Shown here piece after piece: positions 9,014 to 18,295 of a DNA stretch of 47,597 nucleotides. Each line of letters starts with the position of its first letter. Positions within the stretch are counted from its first letter, which is position 1. Location: positions 970-48,566 of the forward strand of contig DEAL01000038.1 in the NCBI GenBank assembly GCA_002346745.1, written 5' to 3'. The notes beneath the pieces were generated by a model that made no database searches, had not been told where the DNA came from, and worked only from the letters and a program-made list of their open reading frames with translations. The translations under genes were made by a program, and so were the position numbers. The DNA is from Candidatus Neomicrothrix sp. UBA2983 (GTDB lineage: Bacteria; Actinomycetota; Acidimicrobiia; Acidimicrobiales; MedAcidi-G1).

Positions 9014-9783
9014 CCGTCTTCCTCGTGGGCGCCGGCCCCGGCGACCCCGACCTGCTCACCCTCCGGGCCGCCCGGCTGCTGGCCGAGGCCGACGTGGTCG
9101 TCCACGACCGACTCGTCGACGCCCGGGTCCTCGACCTGGCCGCCCCGTGGGCCCGCCTGGTCGACGTCGGCAAGCGTCCCGGCGTGCCCGCCGACGCCCA
9201 GAACCGCATCCACGACCTGCTGGTCGACGCCGCCGGCCGCCACGACACCGTGGTGCGCCTCAAGGGCGGCGACCCGTTCGTTTTCGGCCGCGGCGGCGAG
9301 GAGGCCGAAGCCCTGCGTCGGGCCGGCATCGACGTCGAGGTCGTCCCGGGCATCACGTCGGCCGTGGCCGGACCGGCCGCCGCAGGCATTCCCGTCACCA
9401 TGCGCGGCCACTCGAGCGGCGTCACCGTCATCACCGGCCACCAGGACCCCACGGCCGCCCGCAGCATCGATTGGGAGGCCGCCGCCCGACTCGGCACCAC
9501 CCTCGTCGTCCTGATGGGCGCCTCCCGGGCCGCCCTCATCGCCGAGCACCTGCTGCTCGGCGGGCTCGACGCCACCACCCCGGTGGCCGTCGTCGAGTCG
9601 GTCACCACGCCCGCCCAGCGAGTCGTCCGCACCGTCCTCGCCGACCTCCCGGACACGCCGGTCCACGCACCGGCGATCCTGGTGATCGGCTCCGTCGCCG
9701 CCCTCGACGTCACCGACGCCGACCTGGGCGACCTCGTCACGTCCACCGCCAGCGAACACGGAGGTTCGTCATGGCTCAACTGA
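9010..9783 (+). CDS. cobA: uroporphyrinogen-III C-methyltransferase
   Basis: 257-aa SUMT, which methylates uroporphyrinogen III twice to give precorrin-2. Family motifs are VGAGPGDPDLLTLRA at the N-terminus, RLKGGDPFVFGRGGEE, and VVPGITSAVAGPAAAGIPVT. The GTG start overlaps the previous stop (GTGA). Its 3' end overlaps the sulfite reductase start by 13 bp. With its upstream neighbour it supplies siroheme to the reductase encoded next. Confidence 0.9.
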   Translation: MTVFLVGAGPGDPDLLTLRAARLLAEADVVVHDRLVDARVLDLAAPWARLVDVGKRPGVPADAQNRIHDLLVDAAGRHDTVVRLKGGDPFVFGRGGEEAEALRRAGIDVEVVPGITSAVAGPAAAGIPVTMRGHSSGVTVITGHQDPTAARSIDWEAAARLGTTLVVLMGASRAALIAEHLLLGGLDATTPVAVVESVTTPAQRVVRTVLADLPDTPVHAPAILVIGSVAALDVTDADLGDLVTSTASEHGGSSWLN

Positions 9784-11561
9784 CCAGCCCGCTCGAGACC
9801 GCACGGCTCGACCCCGAGATGGCGGCCGACATCGCCAAGTTCGAGGAGATGCTGGCCGGCTACCTGGCCGGGCGCGTCCCCGAGGACGTATTCCGGGTGT
9901 TCCGCCTCAACAACGGCATCTACGGCCAGCGCCAGGGCGGCACCAACCAGATGGTGCGCGTCAAGGTCCCCTACGGCGCCATGACCGCCGACCAGCTCGA
10001 CCTGCTGGCCGACCTGGTGGTCGACCACAGCCGCGGCTGGGGCCACATCACCACCCGCCAGAACATCCAGTTCCACTTCGTGGAGCTGACCGAGATCCCG
10101 ACCGTGATGCGCCGCCTCGCCGAGGCCGGGCTCACCACGCGCGAGGCCTGTGGCGACACGGTCCGCAACGTGCAGGGCTGCCACCTGGCCGGCGCCTGCC
10201 CGTACGAGGTGCTCGACATCAGCGCCTGGGCCGAGGCGACCCACCGGCACTTCGTCCGCAACCCGCTGGGGCAGCGCCTCCCCCGCAAGTTCAAGATCAA
10301 CTTCTCGGGCTGCGACACCGACTGCGGCCAGGCCATGTTCAACGACGTGGGCGTGATCGCCGCCAGCCGCACCCATCCCGACGGCAGCGTCGAGCCGGGC
10401 TTCCGCGTCTACATCGCCGGCGGCCTCGGCACCACACCGTTCCCGGCGCTGGCCCTCGAGGAGTTCACCTCCCGCGAGGACCTGCTGCCCACGATCGAGT
10501 CGGTCCTGCGGGTGTTCGAACAGACCGGCAACCGCGACAACAAGTTGCGGGCCCGCCTGAAGTGGGTCGTCGACCAGCTCGGCATCGACGAGGTCCGTCG
10601 CCGGGTGCTCGCCATCCGTCGCTTCCTGCCGGCCTCGTCGACCTGGCCGGGCGGCGTGCCCGAGGTCGTGGCCGAGTGGGGCGACGATCCTGCGGGCGTG
10701 GCCGACGATGTCACGCCGACCCTGGTCGGCCAGGGCGTACCGGTGGCGCTCGGGGCGAAGACGCCGTACGACCGCTGGGCCGAGGTCAACGTGGTGAGGG
10801 GCGCCGCCAACGGCACGGTCTCCGCCTACGCCTGGTGTGAGCTGGGCGACGTCACCGCCGAGCAGTTCCGGGCGCTGGCCGCCGTCGTGCGCGAGTTCGA
10901 CACCGACGTGCGGGTCACCAACCGCCAGAATTTCGTGCTGCGCGACCTCGCCGAGGACCAGCTGCCGGCTCTGTTCCAGCGGCTGGCCGACGCCGGCATG
11001 GCCAGGCCCGGCGCCGAGCTGGTCCGCGACGTGGTCGCCTGCCCGGGCGCCGACACCTGCAACCTGGCGGTCACCCAGAGCCGCGGCCTGGCCAAGGCCA
11101 TCGGCGACGCCCTCGAGGCCGAGGGGCTGGCCGAGGTGGGCGGCGTCCGCATCAACATCTCCGGCTGCACCAACAGCTGCGGCCAGCACCATGCGTCCGA
11201 CATCGGCTTCTTCGGCGCCGAGCGCCGAGCCCACGGCCAGGCGGCCCCCGGCTACCAGATGCTGCTGGGCGGCTACGTCGGGCAGGAGAGCATCCAGTTC
11301 GGCCAGAAGGCGCTGCGCCTGCCCGCCAAGAACGCCCCACAGGCGGCGGTTCGGGTGGTGCGGCGGTTCGTGGACGAACGGCAGGCCGGCGAGAACTTCC
11401 CGGCGTGGCTGGAGCGCTCCGGCGGCGCCAAGGAGGTGGCCGTCGACCTCAAGGAACTGGACCAGTTCCCGCTGCCGGACGAGTCCCCGGACCACTACGT
11501 CGACTACGACGAGACCGGCCCGTACTCCGCCGAGGTCGGCGACTCGGAGTGCGCCACCTGA
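9771..11561 (+). CDS. sir: ferredoxin-type sulfite reductase (siroheme, 4Fe-4S)
   Basis: 596-aa siroheme/4Fe-4S reductase with two ferredoxin-like half-domain repeats. The cluster ligands are visible as C424-X5-C430 and C466-X3-C470. TRQNIQFHFVELTEIPTVM and TNRQNFVLRD are the two repeat motifs. GGAGG lies 6 nt before the ATG. The family also contains nitrite reductases; being with cysH and siroheme genes makes assimilatory sulfite reduction to sulfide the likely reaction. Confidence 0.88.
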   Translation: MAQLTSPLETARLDPEMAADIAKFEEMLAGYLAGRVPEDVFRVFRLNNGIYGQRQGGTNQMVRVKVPYGAMTADQLDLLADLVVDHSRGWGHITTRQNIQFHFVELTEIPTVMRRLAEAGLTTREACGDTVRNVQGCHLAGACPYEVLDISAWAEATHRHFVRNPLGQRLPRKFKINFSGCDTDCGQAMFNDVGVIAASRTHPDGSVEPGFRVYIAGGLGTTPFPALALEEFTSREDLLPTIESVLRVFEQTGNRDNKLRARLKWVVDQLGIDEVRRRVLAIRRFLPASSTWPGGVPEVVAEWGDDPAGVADDVTPTLVGQGVPVALGAKTPYDRWAEVNVVRGAANGTVSAYAWCELGDVTAEQFRALAAVVREFDTDVRVTNRQNFVLRDLAEDQLPALFQRLADAGMARPGAELVRDVVACPGADTCNLAVTQSRGLAKAIGDALEAEGLAEVGGVRINISGCTNSCGQHHASDIGFFGAERRAHGQAAPGYQMLLGGYVGQESIQFGQKALRLPAKNAPQAAVRVVRRFVDERQAGENFPAWLERSGGAKEVAVDLKELDQFPLPDESPDHYVDYDETGPYSAEVGDSECAT

Positions 11562-11627
11562 GCCCCACTCCCGGGCACCGCACCGCCTGATCCACGTCCC
11601 GGGCTTCCGGTCGGGCAGGATCACGGG

Positions 11628-12581
11628 GTGGCGATCGGGTTCCTGACCGAGGACGAGCCCCCGTACGGGGCGGTCGAGCAGGTCTCGCCGCTGGTGCGTC
11701 GGGTCGTGGCCCGCAACCCGTCGCGGTTCACGTACCACGGCACCGGCACGTTCATCCTCGGCCCGCCAGAGGGCGGCCGGGTGGCGGTCGTCGACGCCGG
11801 CCCGGACGACGCCGACCACGTGGCCGCCGTGAAGGCCGCCATCGAGGGCCAGGAGGTCACCCACCTGCTGGTGACCCACACGCACCCCGACCACTCGCCG
11901 GCCACCGCCGCCGTGCAGGCCGCCACCGGCGCCCCCACCTTCGGGTTCGGCCCGCACCCCGAGGCCGCCGTGCGGGCGCACGAGGAGCGCAAGCGGCGGG
12001 CCGCCGAGGCCGGCGAGGAGCCCGAGTCCGACGACGGCGAGGGCGGCGGCGACCTGGGGTTCGTGCCCGACCACGCTGTGGTCGACGGCGACGTCCTGGA
12101 GAGCGACGGCCTCACGATCGAGTGCCTCCACACGCCGGGCCACATCTCGAACCACGTCTGCTTCTCGTTCGCCGAGGAGTCCACCCTGTTCAGCGGCGAC
12201 CACGTGATGGGCTGGTCGACCTCGGTGATCCCCGCCCCCGACGGCGACCTCAACGACTACCTGGCCAACCTGCGCCGCCTCGTCGGCCGTGATGAGGCCC
12301 GCTTCCGGCCCACCCACGGCCCGGCCATCGACGACCCGTCCTCCTACGTCGAGGCGCTGGTGGCCCACCGGGAGGAGCGGGAGCGGCAGGTGCTGGCGGC
12401 ACTAGCCGGCGGCCCGCGCACCATCGCCGACATCGTGGCCGACCTCTACGCCGACGTGCACGAGGACCTGCACCGCGCCGCCGGGGCGTCGGTCCACGCC
12501 CACCTCGTGGCGCTGCAGCGGATCGACCGCGTCGCCGTGGAGGGCGAACCCGGCCCCGAGGCCGTCTGGGGGCTGGCCTGA
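11628..12581 (+). CDS. metallo-beta-lactamase-fold hydrolase
   Basis: 317-aa MBL-fold protein. The metal motif is THTHPDHS, with further ligand candidates H in LHTPGHISNH, D in FSGDHVMGW and H in RPTHGPAID. The C-terminal ~70 residues resemble the winged-helix tail of LACTB2-like hydrolases. A 25-residue acidic insertion (EEPESDDGEGGGD) interrupts the fold after the metal motif. The GTG start is preceded by CAGGAT at 6 nt and no Shine-Dalgarno sequence. Substrate unknown; it is probably transcribed separately from the sulfur operon. Confidence 0.78.
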   Translation: MAIGFLTEDEPPYGAVEQVSPLVRRVVARNPSRFTYHGTGTFILGPPEGGRVAVVDAGPDDADHVAAVKAAIEGQEVTHLLVTHTHPDHSPATAAVQAATGAPTFGFGPHPEAAVRAHEERKRRAAEAGEEPESDDGEGGGDLGFVPDHAVVDGDVLESDGLTIECLHTPGHISNHVCFSFAEESTLFSGDHVMGWSTSVIPAPDGDLNDYLANLRRLVGRDEARFRPTHGPAIDDPSSYVEALVAHREERERQVLAALAGGPRTIADIVADLYADVHEDLHRAAGASVHAHLVALQRIDRVAVEGEPGPEAVWGLA

Positions 12582-12591
12582 CCGACGGATG

Positions 12592-12610
12592 CCGGCCCGG
12601 ACGGGGCTGG
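12592..12610. terminator. possible bidirectional hairpin
   Basis: CCGGCCC and GGGCTGG pair over 7 bp (one G-U) between convergent genes ending at 12581 and 12618. No T-run follows, so this is only a candidate. Confidence 0.3.
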
Positions 12611-12617
12611 TGGGGCG

Positions 12618-13397
12618 CTAGGGGTGCCGGCTGGAGACCGAGACGACCTCGCCCGTCATGTACGACGAGAGGTCGCTGGCGAGGAACACCATCACGTTGG
12701 CGACCTCCCACGGCTCGGCCGCCCGGCCGAAGGCCTCGTTGGCGACCAGACCGGCCAGCAGTTCGTCGCTGCTGGTCTTGGCGAGGTGCGGGTGCATGGC
12801 GATGCTGGGCGCCACGCAGTTGACCCGGACCCCGGCGTCGGCGGCCTCGACGGCCGCACAGCGGGTGAGGGCCATGACGCCGGCCTTGGCGGCGGCGTAG
12901 TGGGCCTGTCCCGCCTGGGCCCGCCAGCCCAGCACCGAGGCGTTGTTAACGATGGCGCCGCTGCCGCGGGGGGTCATGTGGCGCAGGGCCGCCCGGGTGC
13001 AGCGCATGGCGCCGGTGAGGGTGACGTCGAGCACCCGCCCCCACTCCTCGTCGGCCATGTCGACCAGCGGGGTCTCGCCGCCGAGGCCGGCGTTGTTGAT
13101 GAGCACGTCGACCCGGCCGTGGGCGTCGACGGCGGCGTCGAAGAGCCCCTGGACGTCGTCCTCGACGGTGACGTCGCAGCGCACGCCGAGCGGGCGCTCG
13201 CCGGCCAGCTCGCCGAGGGCGTCGGCGGCCTCGCCGAGGCGCCGCTCGTGGACGTCGGACACGACGACCGTGGCCCCCTCCTCGACGCACCGCTTCGCAG
13301 CCGCGAACCCGATGCCCGCGCCGGCGGCGGCCGTGACGACCACGACCCGGCCCTCGAGGAGGGCCCGCCCCGGCGGGTACTCGGGCACGGTGGTCAC
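12618..13397 (-). CDS. ipdF: IpdF-type SDR, (5R)-hydroxy-HIP-CoA reductase/dehydrogenase
   Basis: 259-aa SDR. TAAAGAGIGFAAAKR, SDVHERRLGE, NNAGLGGETPL, NNASVLGWRAQ, YAAAKAGVMALTRC and the unusual C-terminus SSYMTGEVVSVSSRHP follow IpdF (Rv3559c) closely from memory. The catalytic Ser and YxxxK are intact. The GTG start overlaps the upstream SDR stop by 4 bp. Together with ipdABC it indicates degradation of the methylhexahydroindanedione propionate (HIP) part of steroids. Confidence 0.85.
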   Translation of the reverse strand: MTTVPEYPPGRALLEGRVVVVTAAAGAGIGFAAAKRCVEEGATVVVSDVHERRLGEAADALGELAGERPLGVRCDVTVEDDVQGLFDAAVDAHGRVDVLINNAGLGGETPLVDMADEEWGRVLDVTLTGAMRCTRAALRHMTPRGSGAIVNNASVLGWRAQAGQAHYAAAKAGVMALTRCAAVEAADAGVRVNCVAPSIAMHPHLAKTSSDELLAGLVANEAFGRAAEPWEVANVMVFLASDLSSYMTGEVVSVSSRHP

Positions 13398-14317
13398 GAG
13401 GCGGCGGCCTCCTCGGCGGCCTTCTTCTCGGCCATCTCCTTCATGCGCCGTTCCAGGTCGGCGAACATGGGCATCTCCTCGTCCCCGATCGTGGCCGGCA
13501 GTCTGTCAGCGATCTCGTCGACCGTGAAGACCCCGTCCTGCTGGGCCCAGAGGTGGCGCAGCTCGGCCGGCTGGTTCCAGACGGCGATGCGCCGTCCGGT
13601 GCAGGTGTAGATCTGGGCGGTGATGTCGCGGGCACCGTCGGAGAGCAGGTAGACGGCCAGCGGGGCGATGTCCTCGGGGGCACCGGCCTCCATCTCGAAC
13701 GGCACGTTCTCGGACATGCGGGTCATGGCGGCCGGGGCGATGCAGTTGGCGCTGACGCCGTACCTGCGGAGGGCGAAGGCGGCGCTGCGGGTCAGCGAGA
13801 CGATGCCGCCCTTGGCGGCCGAGTAGTTGGCCTGGGCGGTGGAGGCCACGAAGGCGCCGGAGGTGAAGCCGAGGAGGCTGCCGCCGCCCTCCTGCTTGCG
13901 CATGACGGCCGCGGCGGCCTTGTAGACGGTGAAGTGGCCCTTGAGGTGGACGGCGACGACGTGGTCGAACTCCTCCTCGGACATGTTGAAAAGCATCCGC
14001 TCGCGGACGATGCCGGCGACGCAGGCGACGCCGTCGATGCGGCCCCAGGTGTCGACGGCGGCGGCGACGATCTGCTGGCCGACCTCCATCTTCGACACGT
14101 CGCCGGCCACGGCGACGGCGTTGCCGCCGGCGGCCCGGATCTCGGCGACGACGGCGTCTGCAACCTCGCTGGAGGGGTCCTGGCCGTCCATGGAGACGCC
14201 GTAGTCGGCCACGACCACGTTGGCGCCCTCGGCGGCGCAGGCCAGGGCGATGCCCCGGCCGATGCCGTTGCCGCCGCCGGTGACGGCGATGCTCTTGCCT
14301 TCGAGGTGTCCGGACAC
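13394..14317 (-). CDS. SDR with C-terminal extension (Rv3548c-like)
   Basis: 307-aa SDR with GGGNGIGR cofactor loop, YSAAK active site and an unusual ~60-residue C-terminal extension ending in a charged Lys/Glu/Ala helix. Length and layout resemble Rv3548c and multifunctional-enzyme type hydroxyacyl-CoA dehydrogenases. The GTG at 14317 has AGGAG 5 nt upstream. It is the first gene of a two-gene operon with ipdF, with a CTGAC-N5-GTCAG operator 27 bp before the start. Likely role: hydroxyacyl-CoA dehydrogenation in ring degradation (inference). Confidence 0.75.
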   Translation of the reverse strand: MSGHLEGKSIAVTGGGNGIGRGIALACAAEGANVVVADYGVSMDGQDPSSEVADAVVAEIRAAGGNAVAVAGDVSKMEVGQQIVAAAVDTWGRIDGVACVAGIVRERMLFNMSEEEFDHVVAVHLKGHFTVYKAAAAVMRKQEGGGSLLGFTSGAFVASTAQANYSAAKGGIVSLTRSAAFALRRYGVSANCIAPAAMTRMSENVPFEMEAGAPEDIAPLAVYLLSDGARDITAQIYTCTGRRIAVWNQPAELRHLWAQQDGVFTVDEIADRLPATIGDEEMPMFADLERRMKEMAEKKAAEEAAAS

Positions 14318-14343
14318 TGTTGCTCCTGGGAATCGCCGAGTTT

Positions 14344-14358
14344 CTGACGGTGTGTCAG
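14344..14358. promoter_or_regulatory. operator CTGAC-N5-GTCAG, copy 2
   Basis: CTGACGGTGTGTCAG between the ipdF-operon start and a TAGGGT hexamer (minus strand 14375-14370). If that is the -10, the operator covers roughly +5 to +19, a position suited to repression. Confidence 0.7.
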
Positions 14359-14420
14359 GTCCGGGGACCACCCTACCGGGCGATCCGGGGCACGATCCCA
14401 GCCAGCCTCCGGCGGCCCGG

Positions 14421-15203
14421 TCAGCGGGCGGGCACCAGCCCCCCGTCCACGACCAGGCACTGGCCGGTCATGTAACTCGAGGCGTCCGACGCCAGGTAGA
14501 GCACGGCGCCCACCATCTCGTCCGGGGAGGCCAGCCGGCCCATGAAGGTGGCCCGCGCCATGCTCGACGCGCTGGCCTCGCCAGTGTTACGGACCATATC
14601 CGTGTCGACCGGACCGGGGGCCAGGGCGTTGACTCGGATACCTCGACCGGCTAACTCCGCCGCCATCGACCTCGTGAAGCTGAGCAGGGCCGCCTTGCCT
14701 GCGGCATAGAGGGAGCGACCCGGACCCGGGAGGAAGGCGCCCGCGGAGACGACGTTGACGACGGCGGCGTGTTCGGAGGCCTCGAGGTGCGGCAGGCAGG
14801 CCTGGACCAGTAGCACCGGTCCCCGCACGTTGACGCCAAACGACTTCTCGAAGCCGGCGACCGTGATGCCGCCCAACGGTTCGGCCAGGGCGTTGGCGGC
14901 GTTGTTGACGACGATGTCGACGCCGCCGAAGGCGTCGACTGCCGCGCCGGCCAGCCGCTCGGCGGCCTCCCGCTCGCCCAGGTGGGCCGGCACGGCCAGG
15001 GCCTCGCCGCCGGCCTCCCGGATCGCCGCCACCGCGTCCTCGCAGGCCTCGGCCTTGCGGCTGGCGACGACGACGTTCGCCCCCTGGGCGGCGAGCGCCT
15101 CGGCAACCGCCAGCCCGATCCCCCGACTGCCGCCGGTGACGATGGCGACGCGGCCGGTCAGGTCGTGCAGTGCGGCGATCTCGGAACGGTCCATGGACGG
15201 CAT
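14421..15203 (-). CDS. short-chain dehydrogenase/reductase
   Basis: 260-aa SDR with GGSRGIGLAV, NNAAN, Ser in VSAGAF and YAAGK, ending SSYMTGQCLVVDGG. It is a generic 3-oxoacyl reductase-type SDR. The ATG at 15203 is preferred; 15194 is an alternative and neither has a clear ribosome site. It follows the cupin gene on the same strand by 40 bp, so co-transcription is likely. Confidence 0.75.
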   Translation of the reverse strand: MPSMDRSEIAALHDLTGRVAIVTGGSRGIGLAVAEALAAQGANVVVASRKAEACEDAVAAIREAGGEALAVPAHLGEREAAERLAGAAVDAFGGVDIVVNNAANALAEPLGGITVAGFEKSFGVNVRGPVLLVQACLPHLEASEHAAVVNVVSAGAFLPGPGRSLYAAGKAALLSFTRSMAAELAGRGIRVNALAPGPVDTDMVRNTGEASASSMARATFMGRLASPDEMVGAVLYLASDASSYMTGQCLVVDGGLVPAR

Positions 15204-15243
15204 CGCTAGCAGCGACAGCGGCGTCGTCGGGAACCGGAGGGGC

Positions 15244-15597
15244 TCAGGCCTCGCCCTCGCCACGCTGGCCGACGAAGTAGCCGACGCCGAAGTCGGGCGT
15301 CAAGAACGTGACCTCACACTCGTCCGGGAAGTAGAAGAGGTCGCCCTTCGTGCCGACCACGGTCTCACCGGCGCAGTCGGTGATGTGCAGTTCGCCGTCG
15401 ATCACGAGCTTGATCTCGTGGTACGCGTACGTGTAGGTCATCGACTCGCCGGCCTCGAGCCGGAAGATGCCGGCCGTGATCGCCTTGTCGGGATCCTCCG
15501 ACACGGCGAAGTCGTCGAGGAACGCGTTGGCCTCGAACTCGTCCATGGCGGGGAGTTCCCGGCCGAGGATGTTTCCCTTGTGCTGCATTGCCGGCAT
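15244..15597 (-). CDS. small single-domain cupin (EutQ-like)
   Basis: 117-aa cupin with the beta-barrel core from about residue 40 to 110. The usual histidine cluster is weak: only H60 in YAYHEIKLVIDGELHITD is obvious, so metal binding is uncertain. AGGAGG lies about 6 nt before the ATG, one of the clearest ribosome sites in the window. It is the first gene of a two-gene operon with an SDR. Function unknown. Confidence 0.7.
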   Translation of the reverse strand: MPAMQHKGNILGRELPAMDEFEANAFLDDFAVSEDPDKAITAGIFRLEAGESMTYTYAYHEIKLVIDGELHITDCAGETVVGTKGDLFYFPDECEVTFLTPDFGVGYFVGQRGEGEA

Positions 15598-15698
15598 GGC
15601 TGTCCTCCTGGAAGTGGCTGGTCGCCGGTCTGGGCACCGTTGCCTCGTCAGGTCGTCGCAATCTAGCGCCGGGCTCCTCGGCGCTGGACCGGCGCCCC

Positions 15699-15704
15699 TA
15701 CCCT
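15699..15704 (+). promoter_or_regulatory. predicted -10 for leaderless epimerase gene
   Basis: TACCCT, 6 nt before the GTG at 15711; no Shine-Dalgarno sequence. Confidence 0.4.
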
Positions 15705-15710
15705 CCGGGC

Positions 15711-16625
15711 GTGCTCAGCGACCGCAAGCTGCTCGTCACCGGACTGACCGGTCAGATCGGCCACCCCGTCGCCCGGATCCTCGCCGCCGACAACGAGGTG
15801 TGGGGCGCCGCCCGCTTCACCGCCGAGGGCAGCCGGCAGCGGGCTGAGTCGATCGGCGTCACACCGGTGACCGTCGATCTGGAGACGGGCGACTACGGCG
15901 ACCTGCCCGACGACTTCACCCACGTCGTGCACCTCGCCGTCTGGATGGGTCCGAAGCCCGACCACGACCGGGCCGTTCGGGCCAACGCCGAGGCCACCGG
16001 GCTCCTGATGCAGCACTGCCGGCGAGCCGAGGGGTTCCTCGTGGCCTCCACCAACTCCGTGTACCGGGCCAACGGGGACCCGAACCACCGGTACGCCGAA
16101 GGCGACCCGCTGGGCGACCCCGCGATGCCGTTCAGCCCCACCTACTCCATGTCCAAGAACGCCCAGGAGGCCGTGGCCCGGACGATGGCCCGGGCGCTCG
16201 GGCTGCCCACCACGATCGCCCGGATCAACGCCAGCTACGGGCCCAACGGCGGCCTCCCCGCCTACCACGGCGACGCCGTCGCCGCCGGCCAGACCGTCCA
16301 CCTGCGGGCGCCCGGCCCCAACGCCTACAGCCCGATCCACGAGGACGACCTGGGCGCCCAGGTGGCGCCGCTGCTCGACGCCGCGTCGACCCCCGCCACG
16401 ATCGTGAACTGGTGCGGCGACGAGGTCGTGACCGCCGAGGCCTGGTGCGCCCTGTTCGGCGAGCACCTCGGAGTCGAGCCCGACCTGGCCTATGGCGACA
16501 TCCCCGGCGCCCAACCCGGCAGTGCCGGCGACCCGACCCGCCGCCTCGCCCTCACCGGGCCGTGCACGGTGCCCTGGCGGAAGGGCATGACCGACATGCT
16601 CGACGCCCGCACGAAGGGAGCTTGA
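15711..16625 (+). CDS. NAD-dependent epimerase/dehydratase family protein
   Basis: 304-aa extended SDR. TGLTGQIGHPVARILA is the nucleotide loop. The active site is variant: catalytic Ser/Thr in STNSVYR and YSMSKN in the YxxxK position. The C-terminal third has SPIHEDDLG, typical of sugar-nucleotide or steroid-type epimerases. Substrate not recognisable. It ends 5 bp before a SnoaL-like gene, so the two probably form one transcript. Confidence 0.7.
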   Translation: MLSDRKLLVTGLTGQIGHPVARILAADNEVWGAARFTAEGSRQRAESIGVTPVTVDLETGDYGDLPDDFTHVVHLAVWMGPKPDHDRAVRANAEATGLLMQHCRRAEGFLVASTNSVYRANGDPNHRYAEGDPLGDPAMPFSPTYSMSKNAQEAVARTMARALGLPTTIARINASYGPNGGLPAYHGDAVAAGQTVHLRAPGPNAYSPIHEDDLGAQVAPLLDAASTPATIVNWCGDEVVTAEAWCALFGEHLGVEPDLAYGDIPGAQPGSAGDPTRRLALTGPCTVPWRKGMTDMLDARTKGA

Positions 16626-16630
16626 CCACC

Positions 16631-17047
16631 ATGGATGCCGACGACCTCGCCGACCGGATCGCCATCGGGGACCTCCTCACCCGGTACGCCACCGCCGTCG
16701 ACCGCCGCGACTGGGACCTGTACCGCACCGTCTTCACCGAGGACGCCCACATCGACTACACGTCGGCGGGCGGCATCGCCGGCGGGCTGGACGACATCGT
16801 GGCGTACCTCGCCCAGGTCATGCCCATGTTCGAGATGTCCCAGCACCTCGTTGCCAACCTCGACGTGACGCTGGACGGCGACACGGCCACGGTCACGGCC
16901 ATGTTCAACAACCCGATGCGGCTCGTCGACGGCGACGTCTGGTTCACCGGCGGCTGGTACCACCACGACCTGGTCCGCACCGCCGACGGCTGGCGCAGCC
17001 GCCGCCTCCTGGAGGAGGCCGCCTGGTTCGACCGGGCGCCCTTCTGA
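16631..17047 (+). CDS. SnoaL-like (NTF2 fold) protein
   Basis: 138-aa SnoaL/NTF2-like fold: DRIAIGDLLTRYATAVDRRDWDLYRTVF at the N-terminus and a C-terminal GGWYHHDLVRTADGWR. Members include hydratases, isomerases and dehydratases of cyclic compounds. The ATG at 16631 is used, with GGGAG ~10 nt upstream; an in-frame TTG at 16622 overlaps the previous stop. Partner of the preceding epimerase-type gene. Confidence 0.75.
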   Translation: MDADDLADRIAIGDLLTRYATAVDRRDWDLYRTVFTEDAHIDYTSAGGIAGGLDDIVAYLAQVMPMFEMSQHLVANLDVTLDGDTATVTAMFNNPMRLVDGDVWFTGGWYHHDLVRTADGWRSRRLLEEAAWFDRAPF

Positions 17048-17095
17048 GCCCGCCCCGACCCCCCCACCGGCCCCACCGCCCGACCCCTCCCCGAC

Positions 17096-17101
17096 TACGT
17101 T
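17096..17101 (+). promoter_or_regulatory. predicted -10 for leaderless CaiB gene
   Basis: TACGTT, 6 nt before the ATG at 17108; the leader would be absent. Confidence 0.45.
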
Positions 17102-17107
17102 CCCACC

Positions 17108-18295
17108 ATGCCCGGTCCCCTCGACGGCATCCGCATCGTCGACTTCTCCGTCGCCCTCACCGGCCCGCTGTGCGCCGGCATGCTCGTCGACCAGGGGGCC
17201 GACTGCGTCAAGGTCGAGCAGTCCCCGGTCGGCGACCTGATCCGCTGGCTGGGAACCTCCGTGGAGGGCATCTCGTCGATGTTCCAAGTCGCCAACCGCG
17301 GCAAGCGGTCGGTGGCGCTCGACCTCCGCCAGGACGAGGGTCGCGCCATCGCCCTCGACCTCGTGGCCGGCGCCGACGTGGTCGTCCAGAACTTCCGGCC
17401 CGGCGTCGCCGACCGACTCGGCGTCGCCTACGCCGACGTGGCCGCCGTGAACCCCGATGTCGTGTACGCCGACATCACCGGCTTCGGGCCGACGGGTCCC
17501 GCCAGCGGCCGGCGGGTGTACGACACCGCCATCCAGGCCGCCTCGGGCCTGGCCGCCAGCCAGACCGGCATCAACGACGTGCAACCCCGTCTCCTCAAGC
17601 AGCTGGTCGCCGACAAGATCACCGCCTACACGGCCTGCCAGGCCGTTACCGCCGCACTGCTCGCCCGGGCCAACGGCCAGGGCGGCCAGCACCTCGAACT
17701 GGCGATGCTGGACGCCTGCATCGCCTTCCTGTTCGTGGACGGCGCCGACCACGAGATCCTCCTCGACGGCGACCACTCGGGGCCGCAGTGCGTGGCCGCC
17801 AACAACACGCCCCTCGAGCTGGCCGACGGCTTCGCCTGCATCGCCGTCCCCAACGACACCGAGTTCCACGGCGTGGCGGCGGCCTTCGGGGTCGACTCCT
17901 CGGATCCCGACCTGGCGACCATCCGGGACCGGGCCCGGAACCGGGAGAAGGCCATGGCGGTCCACCGGGCCGTCCGGGCGGCGTCGCCCTCCGTCACCGT
18001 CGCCGAGGCCGAGGCGGCCCTCGAGGCCAACGGCGTGCCGTTCGGCATCGTGCGGGCGGTCGACGAGGTCGCCGCCGACCCGCAGGTGCTGGCCAACGCC
18101 GTGTTCGAGGAGCACGACCACCCAGTCGTCGGACGGGTCCGCCAGCACCGGCCGCCGGCGCGCTTCCACGGCACGCCGGCTGCGCTGCGGGAGCGCTCGG
18201 CGCCGACACTCGGCCAGCACACCGACGAGGTGGTGGCCGAAACGGGCCGCGGTGACCGGCTCGCGGACCTCCGCGCCGCCGGGGTGATCGGGTGA
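17108..18295 (+). CDS. CaiB/BaiF family (class III) CoA-transferase
   Basis: 395-aa class III CoA-transferase. PLDGIRIVDFSVALTGPLCAGML, NRGKRSVALDL, FRPGVADRLG and a GLAASQTG segment are family features. It transfers CoA between carboxylic acids; the acceptor is not predictable. Its stop overlaps the next gene (GTGA), a Nudix hydrolase of a type known to act on CoA derivatives, so the pair may manage a CoA-thioester pool. Confidence 0.82.
   Translation: MPGPLDGIRIVDFSVALTGPLCAGMLVDQGADCVKVEQSPVGDLIRWLGTSVEGISSMFQVANRGKRSVALDLRQDEGRAIALDLVAGADVVVQNFRPGVADRLGVAYADVAAVNPDVVYADITGFGPTGPASGRRVYDTAIQAASGLAASQTGINDVQPRLLKQLVADKITAYTACQAVTAALLARANGQGGQHLELAMLDACIAFLFVDGADHEILLDGDHSGPQCVAANNTPLELADGFACIAVPNDTEFHGVAAAFGVDSSDPDLATIRDRARNREKAMAVHRAVRAASPSVTVAEAEAALEANGVPFGIVRAVDEVAADPQVLANAVFEEHDHPVVGRVRQHRPPARFHGTPAALRERSAPTLGQHTDEVVAETGRGDRLADLRAAGVIG

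Noticed and set aside
8673..12368. Very long open frame (1231 codons) on the minus strand opposite the sulfur operon
   Set aside because: Mirror of well-supported plus-strand genes. Its translation is Gly/His/Val-rich with no domain, as expected when GC-rich codons are read on the opposite strand.
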